DNA of 64,000 bases from Rapana venosa (GCA_028751875.1 CM054140.1:46596366-46660365); one strand, 5' to 3'. Positions 11,174 through 22,584 are shown, counted from the stretch's first letter. Made by a program: numbers and translations. The notes: generated by a model from the letters alone, not told the origin.

Positions 11174-11440
11174 TGTGTGGTGTGTGTGTAGTGTGTGTGT
11201 GTGTGTGTGAAAGACAAGTGTATAAGTGGAGTTGTGTTCTGGATCATAATTGGGATCACTTCCATGAAGATGATGATTAGGCTATGGTTGAGTTTTGAGA
11301 AAAGGTGTGTTGGTGTGGTGGTGGTGTTGTTGTATGTAGCGCAATGCGCATTAAAATGTGTTTACTACATTGAATTCATACAGATGTTTTATGTATGGTG
11401 AGCAATAACGTTTTTGTTGCAATGGTTACACTTTCTGTGC
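10621..11440. repeat. Imperfect tandem repeat, period about 408 bp, carrying GA/GT microsatellites
   Basis: The block tatgtatggtgagcaataa recurs at 10982 and 11390. A second block, gatgattaggctatgg, recurs at about 10659, 11040 and 11275, each time next to GA and GT microsatellites. Sequence between copies is diverged, so this is an old local duplication. Confidence 0.75.
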
Positions 11441-11849
11441 CTGCTTCGTCTCTGGCTGATCCCCCCCACCCCCCCCCACCCCCCACCCCCCACCCGCGGT
11501 TTTTTTCCATATCATTTCTATTTTCATTTTTTTCCCGTTCTGTTTCTGCATGCTTGCTTTTGCATGTACGTGGACGCTGAAAAGTGCAGATTTTAATATA
11601 TACAGTGCACATGTGCAGAAAAGTATAGTCACTTAATAATGAATAAGCTGCCCCTCAGAAGATAATTCCATGGGGTATTTCAGGCTTCACAAGTCTCCGC
11701 CCCCCCCCCCCCCCCCCCCCCCCCCCCTGGGTCCACTCACCAAATCACTCACACACACGCTCTCTCCACGTCATTTTTCTTACCTTTATCCTTACTCAAC
11801 ATTCTCTCGCCCCCCGACTCGTTGACCGCAGCTTTGAACCTTTAAATTA
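11441..11849. other. C-rich runs and unique sequence, no gene seen
   Basis: Poly-C tracts at 11461-11495 and 11700-11727 (the latter about 28 C) flank an AT-rich unique stretch. Confidence 0.6.
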
Positions 11850-11855
11850 AATAAC

Positions 11856-11886
<31 letters not shown>

Positions 11887-11955
11887 AGAGAGAGAAGACA
11901 TGAGAGAGAGATAGTAGAAGTAGAGAAGAGAGAGAGCGAGAGAGAAGACGACATG

Positions 11956-11986
<31 letters not shown>

Positions 11987-12150
11987 CACCAACACACACA
12001 AACAACATCCCCCCCCCCCCCCCACACCACACACTCATAGCACCTCCCCCCCTCCCCCACATACACAGACACAACCCCCCCCCCCCCTCCCCTTACACAG
12101 ACAAACAACACCCCCCCCCCCCTTTACACACACACACACGACACTTAACA
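11850..12150. repeat. Compound (GA)n, (GGCA)n and poly-C/(CA)n repeat
   Basis: GA repeat at 11855-11945, an eight-unit GGCA block at 11955-11986, then C runs with CA spacers. Confidence 0.9.
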
Positions 12151-12505
12151 CACACCAAAAACCTGCAGACTACTAAGACTACCAGCCATCGACCCCTCCC
12201 TGTCTGTCTCACGATTAGAAGATCAAAGGCTAGCACAGGAGCCAGGATCATCACGATCACCACTACCCCCGCCTGAGAGCCAATAAATCCCCCTTGGGGG
12301 TGGAAGGTTGATGATATTATTGACCAGGTCCCAAAGTTCCTAAGGTGGGATCACAACTAGCTGCAGTCAACACTCCGCTCACAAAGAGAAGGCCAGTACG
12401 TACATGCCTTGATCGTAGACACACAAAGAGACTTTGGTTTTGTGGCTTGGACTATCAAATCTAGTCAGAGCAAACACCCTTCGCGGCTTTTGGCAAGGAC
12501 TAAGC
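12151..12505. other. Unique sequence, no gene seen
   Basis: Contains a short imperfect hairpin (cccccttggggg, 12290-12301). No coding feature. Confidence 0.5.
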
Positions 12506-13110
12506 TGTATATGCTCCCTCCCCTCCCCCTCTTCTCTCTTTTCTCACTCTCTTGGTCCACTCTTCTCTCACACTCGATCTTTCTCACTCTTTCCCCTCTC
12601 TCTTTCCTCCCTCTCTCTTTCATCACGTCTCTCTCCTCTCTCTCTCAGGGCAACTCACTCTCTCTCTCTATCTCTCCCCTCTTTCTCCTCTCTCTCCCTC
12701 TCTCTTTCACTATCTCTCTCTCACCTCCCCTCTCTTCTCTTTCTCTCCCTCTCTCTCTTTAATTTTCTCTCTCACCCATCCCCCCCCCTTACTCTGTCTT
12801 TCTCTCTCTCTCTCCCTCCCTCTTTTCTCCTCTCTCCCTCATTCTCTCTCCTCTCTCTCCCTCTTTCTCTCGCACTCTCTCTCCCTCATTCACTCTCTCC
12901 CTCTTTCTCCTCAACTCTCTCCCCTCATTCTCGCTGTCCAATCATCGTATCTTTCTCTCTCTCTATTTCTCTCCACCCCCTCTCTTCTCTCTCCCTCTCT
13001 TTCTCTTTCTTTCTCTCTTCCTTTCTCACTCTCCATCGCCTCATTCTCTCTCCCTCCCCTCTTTCTCTCTCCCTCTTTCTCTCTCCCCATCTTTCTCTCT
13101 CTCTTCTCAT
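12506..13110. repeat. Long (CT)n-rich polypyrimidine tract
   Basis: About 600 bp of CT, CCCT and CTTT units. The 229-codon Ser/Leu frame over it is repeat translation. It merges on the right into the anomalous composition block. Confidence 0.9.
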
Positions 13111-13281
13111 AGATTTAGATTGATAGAGAAGTCCATGAGATATAGAGATATATGTAGTTAGGTGAGGTATAGAGAGATATTGAATGTATATATGTATATA
13201 TATTTAAAGAATAGGATAGATAAGATATTTATAAGATTATATAATAAAAATATATATATAAAAAAAAAAATGAAAAATAAA

Positions 13282-13320
<39 letters not shown>

Positions 13321-13485
13321 TAAAAAGAAAAAAAGAAAAAATAAAAGAAAAAAAAGTAATAAAAGAAACAAAAAGATAGAAATATTAAAAAAAAAGAAAA
13401 AAAAAAAAAAAAAAATAAAAAAAACAAAAATAAAAAAAAAAAAAAAAATAAAAAAAAAAAAAAAAAAAAATAAAAGAAAAAAAAG

Positions 13486-13516
<31 letters not shown>

Positions 13517-13522
13517 CATAAA

Positions 13523-13559
<37 letters not shown>

Positions 13560-13630
13560 AAAAAAAAAATATAAAAAAAAATAAAAAAAAAAAATAAAAA
13601 AAAAAAAAAATAAAAGAAAAAAAAAAAAAA
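13111..13630. repeat. AT-rich then nearly pure poly-A block
   Basis: 13111-13262 is GATA/TATA-like. From 13263 to 13630 the sequence is almost all A, with scattered single T and rare G or C. Homopolymers of this length without a fixed interruption pattern suggest a degraded consensus more than a natural satellite. Confidence 0.8.
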
Positions 13631-13925
13631 CCGCCTCATATATATCCCAATTCCAAAAACTTCCCAACCCCCCCAAACTACTCTAAAACCCCCAACCACA
13701 CCCCCCCAACCCTATATACTATCACAACCCAGCCCCCTAAAAACACCTCAACAAAAAACAATAAAACTAAATAACTACCAAAGTATCCGAACCCCAAACA
13801 ACCAAAATAGACCAAATAAAAAAACCATTCACATCAATATCCCAAAAGAATCAAAACCCATCGAACTTACCATTCAACTATAAAAACAAATAAAAAACAC
13901 AAAAATAATACAAACCAATACACCC
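13631..13925. other. A/C-rich, G-depleted segment
   Basis: In about 295 bp there are only about ten G residues, while A and C dominate. It bridges the poly-A block and the poly-C block. No open frame or motif. Confidence 0.8.
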
Positions 13926-15642
13926 CCGTGTTCTCTCTACTCCGTCCCCCCCCCCCCCCCCCTCCCCCCCTCCCTCCCCCCCCTCCCCTCCCCCCCCCCC
14001 CCCACGACCCCCCCCGACCCCCCTCCCCCCCCCCCCCCTCTCCCTCCTCCCCCCCCTCCCCCCCCCGCTACGCCCACCACCCCCCCCCCACCCGCCCTCC
14101 CTCCATCCCCCCTCCCCCCCCCCCCCCATCCCCCCCCCCCAGTCTCTCTGCCCTCCCCCCCTCCCCCCCCCCCCCCCCCCGCCTCCTCCCCCACCCTTCC
14201 CTCCCCCCCCCCCCCCCACCCCCCACTCTCTCTCCCCTCCCCCTCCCCTCCACCCCCTCCCACTCCTTCCTCTACGCCCCCTCCCCCCCACCCCCCCCCC
14301 CTCTCCCCCGTCCCTCCCCCCCCTCCCACTCCCCATCCCCCAGCCCCTCTCCCGCCCCCTCCCCCTCTCCGCCCTCCCCCCCCTTCCTCCCCCCTCCCCC
14401 CCTCCTCCCCTCCTCCTCCCTTCCCCACTCTCTCTCCCCTCCCCCCCCACCTCCGCCTCCCCCCCCCCTACCCCCCCCCCCTCTCTCTCCCCCCCCCAGC
14501 CCCTCCCCTCACCCCCTCCCCTCCCACCCCCCCACCCTCCCCTCTCTCCCCTCCCCCTCCCCTCTCCCCCCCATCCCACCCCCCCCTCCCCCCTTCCCGC
14601 ACCTCACCCTCCTCCCCACCTCTCCCCCCCCCCGCTCCCTCCCCCCCCCCTCCCCCGCATCTCTCTCCCACCTGCCCCGCTCCACTCTCCGCTCCCCCCC
14701 CCCCCCCCTCCCCTCCCCCTCTCCCCCGTCCTCCCCTCCCCCCCCCTCCCCCCCCCCCCCCCCCCTCCACCCCCCCACCGCCCCCCCCCCCCCCACTCCC
14801 CCCCTCCGACCCCCTCTCCCCACTCTCGCCTCCCCCCCCCGCCCCGCCCCCCTCTCCCCCCCCCCCCCCCCCCCCCTCCCCCCCGCCCCTCCCCCTCTCC
14901 CCCCTCCCCCCCCCCCCCCCCCCCCCCCCCCACTCTCCCCGCCCCTCCCGCCCCTCCACCCCCCCCCCCCCACTCCCCCCCTCCCCCCCCCCCCCCCCCC
15001 CCCCCCCAATCACCTCCCCTCTCCCCTCCACCCCCCCCCTCCCCTAGCCTCCCCCCACCCTCTCTCCACCCCCCCCCCCCCCACCCCCCCTCCCCCCTCC
15101 CCCCCCCCTCTCCTCGGCCCCCGCCCCCCCCCTCCCTCCCCCCCCCCCCCACCCCTCCCTCCCGCCACCCCCCCCCCCCCCCCCGCCCCCCACTCCCCCC
15201 CTCGCGCCACCCCCCCCCCCCCCCCCCTCCCCCCCCCCCTCCATCGCCCCTCCCGCCCCCCCCCCTCCCCTCCTCCACCCCACCCCATCCCCTCTCCCCC
15301 TCCCCTCCCCCCCCTCCCCCCCCTCTCCCCCCCCCGGCCCCCCCCCAACCCGCCTCTCTCCCCCCCCCGCCCCCTTCTCCCCCCCCCTCCCCCTCCCCCC
15401 CCCCCCCCCCCCCTACACCTTCCTGCCCCCCCCTCCCCACCACCCCCCCCCCCACCCCCTCTTCCCCCCCTCCCTCCCGCCCCCTCTCCTCTCCCACCTC
15501 CCCCCCCCCCCCCCCCCCCCCCGCCCTCTACCTCCCTCTCCCCCCTCCCCCCCCTCCCCCCCCCCCCCCCGCCGCCCCCATCTCTCTCCCTCCCTCCCCC
15601 CCACCCCCCACCCCAGGCCTCCCACCCCCCTCATCCCCCCGC

Positions 15643-15673
<31 letters not shown>

Positions 15674-16135
15674 TCTCACCCTCTCCCCCCCCCCCAACCC
15701 CCCCCTCCCCCTCCACCCGCCTCTCCCCCCTCCCCCCCCCCCCCTCCCCCCCATCCCCTCCAGCCCCCCCTCCCCCCCTCTCCTCCCCCCCCTCTCCCTC
15801 CTCCCCCCCATCCCCCCCCCTCCCCCCGCCCCCCCCCCCCCCCCTCCCCCCACCCCCCCCTCCGCCCCACCCCCTCCCCCCCCCCCCCCCACTCCCCCCC
15901 CCCCGGCCACCCCCCGCCCCCGCCCTTTCCCCCCCCCCTCCCCCCCTCCCCCTCTCTCTCTCCCTCCCCTCTCCCCCCCGCCCACCCTCCCCCCCCTGCT
16001 CCCCCCATCCCCTCCCCTCTCCCCCCCCCCCACCCCCCCCCCCCCCTCCCCTCCTCCCCCCCCCCCACTCTCTCTCCCTCTCCCCCCCGCCCCCCCCCCC
16101 CCCTCCTCATTCCCCCTCCCCCTCCCCCCTCCCCC

Positions 16136-16166
<31 letters not shown>

Positions 16167-17585
16167 GCTCCTCCCCCCTCTCCCCCCCTCTCCGCCCCCT
16201 CCCCTCCCCCCCCAGATTTCTCCCCCCCCCCCCCCCTCCCCCCCCCCCCCTCCCCCTCTCCCCCTCCCGGCCCCCCTCCCCCCCCCCCCACCTCCCTCTC
16301 CCCCCCCCCCCCCCCCCCCCTCCCACTCCCCTCTCCCCCCCCCCCCCCCACCCCCTCCTCCTCCCCTCCCCCCCCCCCTCCTCCCCCCCCCCCCCCACCT
16401 CTACTCCCCCTCCCCCCGCTCCCCCCCTCCACCTCTCCCCCCCCGCCCCCCCCCCCACCACCCCCTCCCCCCCACATCCCGCTCCCCCGCCTCTCTCCCC
16501 CCGCCCACCCTCCCCCCCACCCCCCCCCCCCTCCCCGCCCCCCCCCCCCCCCCCCCTACCTTCCCCCCCTGCCCCCTCCCTCCCCCCCCCCCCCCCCCTC
16601 CCCCCGCCTCCCCCCCTCGTCCCCCCCCCCTCCCCCACCCCCCCCCCCCCCCCCTCACCCTCCGCTCCCCCCTCTCTCTCCCCCCCCCCCTCCCCCCCCC
16701 CCTCCCGCCCCACTCTCTCTCCCCTCTCTCCCCCCTCCCCCCCTCCCCCCCCTCTCGCCCCCCCTCCGCCCCCCCCCGACATCCCCCCCCCCCCCCCCTC
16801 TCCCCCCCCTCTCCCCCTCTCCCCGGCCCTCCCCCCCTCACCCCCCCTCCCCCCCCCACCCCCACCTCCCCTCCCCCCCCCCACCTCACCTCCCCGAGCC
16901 TCCCGCCCCCTCCCCCCCCCCCCCCCCCCTCCCCCTCCCCCCCTCCCCCCCCTCCCTCCCCCCCGCCCCTACCCCCCTCTCTCTCCCCCCCCTCCCCTCA
17001 TCCCCCCCCCCCCCCTCCTCCCCCCCCCCCCCTCCCCTCACCCCCCCACCCTCCCCCCCCCCTCTCCCCTCCCCCCACCCCCCACCTCCTCCCCGCCTCC
17101 CACCCCCCCCCCCCCCCCCTCCCTCCCCCCCCCCCCCCCCCCCCCCCCTCCCCTCCCCCCCCCCTCCTCCCCCCCCCCCCCCCCCTCGCCCCTCCACCGC
17201 CCCCTCCCCTCTCTCCCCCCGTTCACTCCCCCCTCCCCCCCCCCCCCTCCCCCCCCACCCCCCCCCCGCCCCGTCCCCCCCTCCCCCTGCCTCCCCCCCC
17301 CCACCCCCCTCCTCCCCCCCCCCCCCCCCCCCCCCCCCCATCATCCCACCCCCCCCCACCCCCCCCCCCCCCCCCCCCCCCTCTCCCCCCCCGCCCCCCG
17401 ACCCCCCCCCCCCCTCTCTCCCCCACTCCCCTCCCCCCGCTCTCCTCCCCCCGCCTACTCCCCACCCCTCCCCTCTCCCCTCCCCCCCCCCCCTCCCCTC
17501 TCCCCCTCTCCTCTCTCTCCTCCCTCACTCCCCCCCCCCCCCGCCCCCTTCCCGACCCCCCCTCCCCTCCTAACCCCCTCTCGTC
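13926..17585. repeat. 3.6-kb C-rich polypyrimidine block of doubtful quality
   Basis: C runs of 3-40 bases are separated by single T or CT steps, with rare A and G and no constant period. A 1238-codon Pro/Ser frame (plus) and several Gly/Arg frames (minus) are by-products of the absence of A/T-rich stop codons. Probably a failed consensus over a long CT/CCCT microsatellite, though a real polypyrimidine satellite is possible. Confidence 0.8.
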
Positions 17586-18090
17586 TCATCATCTCCCCCT
17601 CCCTCCTTCTCTCTCACTTTCTCGGGAGGCATGTTGGGAGGTAGCTTGGTAGATAAACGGACAGGGTGATAATTGATCGGAGGAATGACATGCATGGAAG
17701 ATGTAGACTCGTCGTCCCGTGGGACAACGGACTAGTGTAGAAGCTTTATCTGGAAGGAACCCCAGCGGTACAATCATTAAAACCAGTATTTCAGGGAGGC
17801 TACCACCACAAGGCAGAGTTAACGCCTTTCCGTTCTCAAGGGAAGGAAGGGCTCGTGACTGATGACTTCTTCTAAAAAAAACCTCATCAGCCTTGTAACT
17901 GTCGTCTGGTGTTAAAAACGATGAAAGTCATCATATGTGCTTCTTCTCTCGTTTGCTGTTCACACCGTCAGATGTATCTGGTGAAAATAATGGCATGCCC
18001 TTTCCAGCTCCTCCTTTAATGAGGAATATACAGCAAGACAAGAGACTCAGGCAAAGAAAACTGATTGTTTACCCAAATTGATAGCTGATA
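17586..18090. other. Unique sequence, no gene seen
   Basis: Normal composition resumes abruptly after the C block. No recognisable exon, RNA or repeat. Confidence 0.5.
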
Positions 18091-18147
18091 AATAATAATA
18101 ATAATAATAAATGGAACTTATATAGCGCTATATCTTGCAAAGACAAA
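18091..18147 (-). mobile_element. Short 3'-end fragment of a non-LTR retrotransposon
   Basis: (AAT)n followed by atggaacttatatagcgcta and tatcttgcaaagacaaa matches, with a few changes, the 3' terminus of the retrotransposon at 60174-61670. Only about 57 bp is kept. A SINE sharing the LINE tail is an alternative. Confidence 0.65.
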
Positions 18148-18370
18148 CCTGATACTTAGTTTGAAAATCTTATATGTTATACTGAAAAAACTTGTTCCTA
18201 AAAACTTAATGCTTTATTATGAAAACTTGATGCTTATTCTGTATACGCTGAGTTCAGATCATTGTAGGAAACGGTGCTTATAGTGGAATCCAACACCTCG
18301 TTTTATTATCTTAGGATCGAATAGACAATACAGGTATATCAAGTTCGGTTGACTTCCTAGAACATCCAGT

Positions 18371-18513
18371 AAAAAGTTTTGAGATTAGGTTCATGCCCAT
18401 CGCATTAGCAGTAGCCAAGCAAAGATTCCCACTTCAGTACTCCTCCTTAGACTACGGATAGTTGCCCATTGGAAAAACTAAAAATCTGATTTTAAAAAAA
18501 GTTTTGAGATTAG
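18371..18513. repeat. 107-bp segment flanked by 18-bp perfect direct repeats
   Basis: aaaaagttttgagattag occurs at 18371-18388 and 18496-18513. The segment between (18389-18495) ends in an A-rich stretch, as expected for a retroposed insert with a target-site duplication. The insert itself is not recognised. Confidence 0.55.
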
Positions 18514-19159
18514 TATTTCAGTTGGAGGCTAATAACATGAAAGGGCTTGTATTTTGCCATGTAAGTTGTTGGAACAATGAAGTAAGCAAATACGGATTTT
18601 CAACAACAGGCAAGCGGTGGTTTAAAATTGTGAACAACTGAAAGTATAATTGATACCACGATTTAAATCATACTCGACGGACATCCGTGATGAAGGACGC
18701 AATTAAGTACTCTTGCGACCCGGAAGCTGTTCATATTGACGGAAGTGTCTGTTTAAACAGAGGAAGTGGATGAACAACCATTTTCGTCCTAAATAATGAT
18801 ATCATTGAGTTTAGAAACTTGTTGAAGTTTGTTAATATATGATTTTCTGTTTCTGGAATTTTGTGCAAAACTCCCCTATCCCTGAGGTTGTGAACAGGAT
18901 AAAAGGAGTTTAATAACTTGAGAACCTTGCGCTGTTACTTCTTACTTTCGCTGTTACTACATACTGTCTTTTGGTTTCAAGAGGTAACATGGTGAATAGG
19001 AATTGAAGTTGTTATTAATGTCGAATTCACAGAGACAACGGGTGGCGATTGATTAGTTTGTCCTGATGACAGGACCGTGTACAGAGAGAGAGCAAGGGCA
19101 TGACGATACCGACACTCTCGTTCGTTCCATTCCTTCCATACATGGCAACTATAACGAAC
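18514..19159. other. Unique sequence, no gene seen
   Basis: No coding or RNA feature found on either strand. Confidence 0.5.
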
Positions 19160-19245
19160 AAGTTTCGGTGTGTGTGTTTGTGTGCGTGCTTGTGTCTTGC
19201 GTGCGTGTGTGTGTGTGTGTGTGTGTGTGAGTGTGTGTGTTTATT
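19160..19245. repeat. (GT)n microsatellite
   Basis: GT repeat with GC interruptions, purest at 19203-19240. Confidence 0.9.
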
Positions 19246-19248
19246 CGT

Positions 19249-19349
19249 TTTTAAAAAAAAATCTTTAATATCAAGGATAATGGAATTAGCACATATGATC
19301 TTTTTATTCATCCGAGTTCCCTGTTGTATGCGGTTTTGTAAATTCAGTC
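19249..19349 (-). mobile_element. Diverged 5'-truncated SINE-T fragment
   Basis: On the minus strand the order ttacaaaaccgcat, actcggatga, gtgctaattccattatcctt matches the SINE-T 3' end with several substitutions. The head is absent and the element sits beside a GT microsatellite, as the copy at 3820-3955 also does. Confidence 0.6.
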
Positions 19350-19384
19350 GTGTGTGTATGTGTGAGGTGTGTTGTGGGTGCGTG

Positions 19385-19414
19385 CGCGTCGTCGTCGTCG
19401 TCGTCGTCGTCGCT
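19385..19414. repeat. (GTC)n trinucleotide repeat
   Basis: Eight to nine GTC units. The Arg and Ser runs of overlapping frames come from it. Confidence 0.9.
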
Positions 19415-20050
19415 GCCTCTGCTGCTTGACCATGATGATGGAAGTGATCAATCTTCTCGTCATTGTTTCACTTCTTCACCCTCACTCAGCCAAACCGACA
19501 TCGTCACACTGCTCACCCCCCCCTCACCTCCCCCCTTCCCCCACCCCCACCCATTTTAACCGTTCTCATCTTCCTTTTTTCCCCTACTTCTATGTCAGCT
19601 ACCTACTTTCGGAATAAATCGAGATCGGGGGTCAGGGGTGACGAGGTTACAAGGTGACCCCGATCTTTCTGTCCCTGTCCCGCTGTGCTGAACATCTCAC
19701 GGCCATAATCCTGAAGTGAGTCCAGCTATGTATGGGTTGTGGCCTCTCTCCACCACTTTTGACTTTACACCTGTCCTGTCTGTCTGTCTGTCTGTCTGCC
19801 CGTGTTTCTTTTTTTTGTACCTCCCCTGTCTCTGGGGGTGGGGACGGTGTGGTCTCTGTCGTAACTGACCCACAAAACAGAAAATCAGGTGGGCGAATTT
19901 CGCCCCCCCCCCCCCCCCCCTCCCCTCCAAGCAAGGCAGCCAGGGAGGGACAGGTGTGTGACCATTAGTTTTGGGGATTTGGGAGACAGGTGTAAGTAGT
20001 AAGTTGGGGGGAGAGGGAGGGGAGGGGGGGTTTAGTTTTGTGTATGAGTG
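19415..20050. other. Unique sequence with short pyrimidine tracts, no gene seen
   Basis: Includes poly-C at 19903-19920 and a (TGTC)n tract at 19777-19798. No exon recognised. Confidence 0.5.
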
Positions 20051-20371
20051 AGAAAGAGAGTAGAAGTAGTTGTAGTAGTAGCTGTAGTAGTAGAAGTAGT
20101 TGTAGTAGTAGTAGTGGTTGTAATTGTAATTGTTATAGTAGTTGTAGTAGTAATAGTTGTAGCAGCAGTAGTAGTAGTAATAGTAGGTAGTAGCAGTAGT
20201 AGTAATTAATAATAATTGCAGCAGCAGCAGTAGTAGCAGCAGCATGAGTAGCAGTAGCAGCAGATTATGCTGTTGTAGTTGTAGTAGAAGTTGCAGTAGT
20301 AGTTGTAATTGTAGTGGTGTATTAGTAAATATAGTAGTAGTTGCAGTTGCAGTTGTAGTTTATTTGTCGAT

Positions 20372-20409
<38 letters not shown>

Positions 20410-20430
20410 TTACTAGTAGTTTACTAGTAG
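20051..20430. repeat. (GTA)n trinucleotide repeat, about 380 bp
   Basis: GTA units with GCA and TTGTA variants. The purest part is at 20371-20410. Confidence 0.9.
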
Positions 20431-20705
20431 TAGTATAACTTAAGGGTCAGTTTAGAGGCGTGGCTGTGGCAGTGTTTTGCAGTGGACTGGAGGGGAGGGT
20501 TGTTGTGGGGTGTTTTTTTTGTTGTTTTTTTGGGGGGGGACTATATAGGCCTATTTTAGGTCAGCTCTTGACCCCTCCCCTTGACTGCTTCCTGACCCGT
20601 TCATGATTACAACCGGGTGTCATTATGTGCTTTTGTTGTCAGCTTAAGTACCTACCTACCTACGTACGTGTGCGTGTGTGAAAGAAGAAAGAGTGGATAA
20701 GGGAG
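20431..20705. other. Unique sequence, no gene seen
   Basis: Short G and T runs around 20510-20540. No exon recognised. Confidence 0.5.
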
Positions 20706-20734
20706 GGGGGGGGGGGGGGAGAGAGTGAGAGAGA

Positions 20735-20789
<55 letters not shown>

Positions 20790-20812
20790 GAGAGAGGAGA
20801 GGGGAGGGGGCT
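20706..20812. repeat. (GA)n microsatellite with poly-G start
   Basis: A run of about 14 G is followed by about 90 bp of GA repeat. Confidence 0.9.
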
Positions 20813-21087
20813 CCTTGGAATACGTTAGTGGAACATTTCTTTTTAATTTAAAACAAAAAAAAATCATAAGTTGGGTCCATGGAGGCGATGACTGCTGCCA
20901 TTTGCGACCACGCGCGGGTCTTTTAGTTGACTGGGAGGCTCTGCTGTCATTATTATTATTCGATGGTACGGTGTCAACAACTTGCCCATGAAAATCTGTT
21001 TTTGATAAAATTATAGTACTGTACGTCTCCCCCTCTGCCCCTCTCTTTCCCCCCCCTCTCTCTCTCTCCCCCCTCTCTCTCCCCCCT

Positions 21088-21165
<78 letters not shown>

Positions 21166-21434
21166 CATACATACATACATACACACGCACAGAGAGAGAG
21201 AGACAGCCACACATACGATCAGACACATACACAGAGTAGAAGTAGTAGACACAGAGACAGTAGTAGAAGTAATAGTTGTAGCAGTAGCAGCAGACACACA
21301 GACACACACACACAGACAATATAACAAAAAAGTTGAGAGTGAAACAAACACTGATGCCTTAAGTTGTGTGTGTGTGTATCTAACAGAAAGGTGTATAATA
21401 TATAATGCTGATGTCGTGTGTGTGTGTGTTACAG
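20813..21434 (+). other. Intron-like sequence upstream of the kinase exon
   Basis: Holds CT (21026-21086), CA/TA (21087-21185) and AGTAGA (21236-21285) microsatellites. A branch-point-like tgctgat places its A at 21411, 23 nt before the acceptor AG. The acceptor is preceded by a GT repeat in place of a strong polypyrimidine tract. Confidence 0.5.
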
Positions 21435-21542
21435 GGAGGCTTTGCCCGCTGTTACGAGCTGCTCAGTCTGACCAACAACAAGGTGTACGCCGGAAAGATC
21501 ATCAGCAAAACCAGAATCTCCAAGCCACACCAGAAACAGAAG
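21435..21542 (+). CDS. Polo-like kinase, single internal exon (partial gene)
   Basis: This 108-bp exon encodes 36 residues between a consensus acceptor (ttacag) and donor (gtagga), phase 0 on both sides. It begins GGFARCYE, the second half of the glycine-rich ATP loop of PLK kinases. It continues [12 protein letters not shown], with the ATP-binding catalytic lysine at residue 21, and ends [10 protein letters not shown], the PLK-specific KPHQ segment. By eye LTNNKVY and KPHQ are closest to animal PLK2/PLK3, but assignment within PLK1-3 is not secure. The family are Ser/Thr kinases of cell-cycle and stress control that use C-terminal polo boxes to find phosphorylated partners. The exon before (LGK and the N-terminus) and the exons after (rest of the kinase domain, polo boxes) were not found; they may lie outside the window, in the gap, or in damaged sequence. 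Confidence 0.88.
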
Positions 21543-21570
21543 GTAGGAGAGATGTGTGACAGTTTGTCGT

Positions 21571-21635
<65 letters not shown>

Positions 21636-22584
21636 TCTGAAATTGTTTAATGTACATCGGCCTTTTTAGGCCACAATACACTTTTGAGGGGCCAAAAATG
21701 GAAGAGGCAAAGAAAATGCAAGTATAATTTCTCGTAAATTTTGGTAGAACTTTGGCACAATATTGATCTTGGCGTGCACTCAGAACTGGATACTCTTGAG
21801 TATTTATATTGCAAAATCAAAACTAAGGACGACGTAGACCAAGAATCAAAACAAAGCAACAAAAAAAAGAGAGAGAGAGGAGAGTGTGTGTGTGTGTGTG
21901 TGTGTGTGTTGTGTGTGTGTGTGTTGTGTGTGTGTGTGTGTGTGTGGTGAGTGGAGTGAGTGAGAGAGATAGAGAGAGTGTGTGTGTTTATGTGTATGTT
22001 GTGGTGGTGTGTGTTTGTATGTGTGTGCGGTGTGGTAGGTGGTGTGTGTGTGAGCGTGAGTGCATGCGTGTGTGCGTGTTTCAGAGTCACAGAATTGGGA
22101 TGTTGGTCTCCGTGTCGTCTGTTAACAAAACAGTCAAGGAAGATGAATGATGCCGTAAATGCTGCTAACTATAAATGAATATTTTACAATCTCTGCAGTG
22201 GTCATAGCAGATACGCCTCAGTCTTTTGCGTAAACCGTCGCTTGAATCTCTCGTAACGCATGATTACACGAAATAGTGATCAGACAATTTTCGTAGAACA
22301 GACACGAATCCCTATCAAAATAATCACTGTCACGCCAATTGGTAATAAGTCTATGTCTAAGTGCAGTAACTTTTGAAGGGATGGTTTTAACTGATATCTG
22401 TTGTCAAAGGCGGTTTCTGTCCAAAAAATCCACTTTTACAATTTGAACAAATTGATGTCGACCAAGCAGCCAAATGTAATGACCGAACCTTTCAAAACAA
22501 CAACCACCACCACCAACCAACCAAACAAAAAAAGATCGAAGAAAAAGATCGAACCTTTCATTTTTGTTGAGTCCACTATAAGCG
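21543..22584 (+). other. Intron-like sequence downstream of the kinase exon
   Basis: Starts at the gtagga donor. GA repeat at 21570-21632 and GT repeats at 21884-22070. The rest is AT-rich unique DNA with no second kinase exon visible. Confidence 0.45.

Noticed and set aside
13928..17644. 1238-codon proline-rich open frame, and long Gly/Arg frames on the other strand
   Set aside because: The block lacks the A/T-rich stop codons because it is nearly all C and T. There is no start context, domain or codon structure, and frames are open on both strands.
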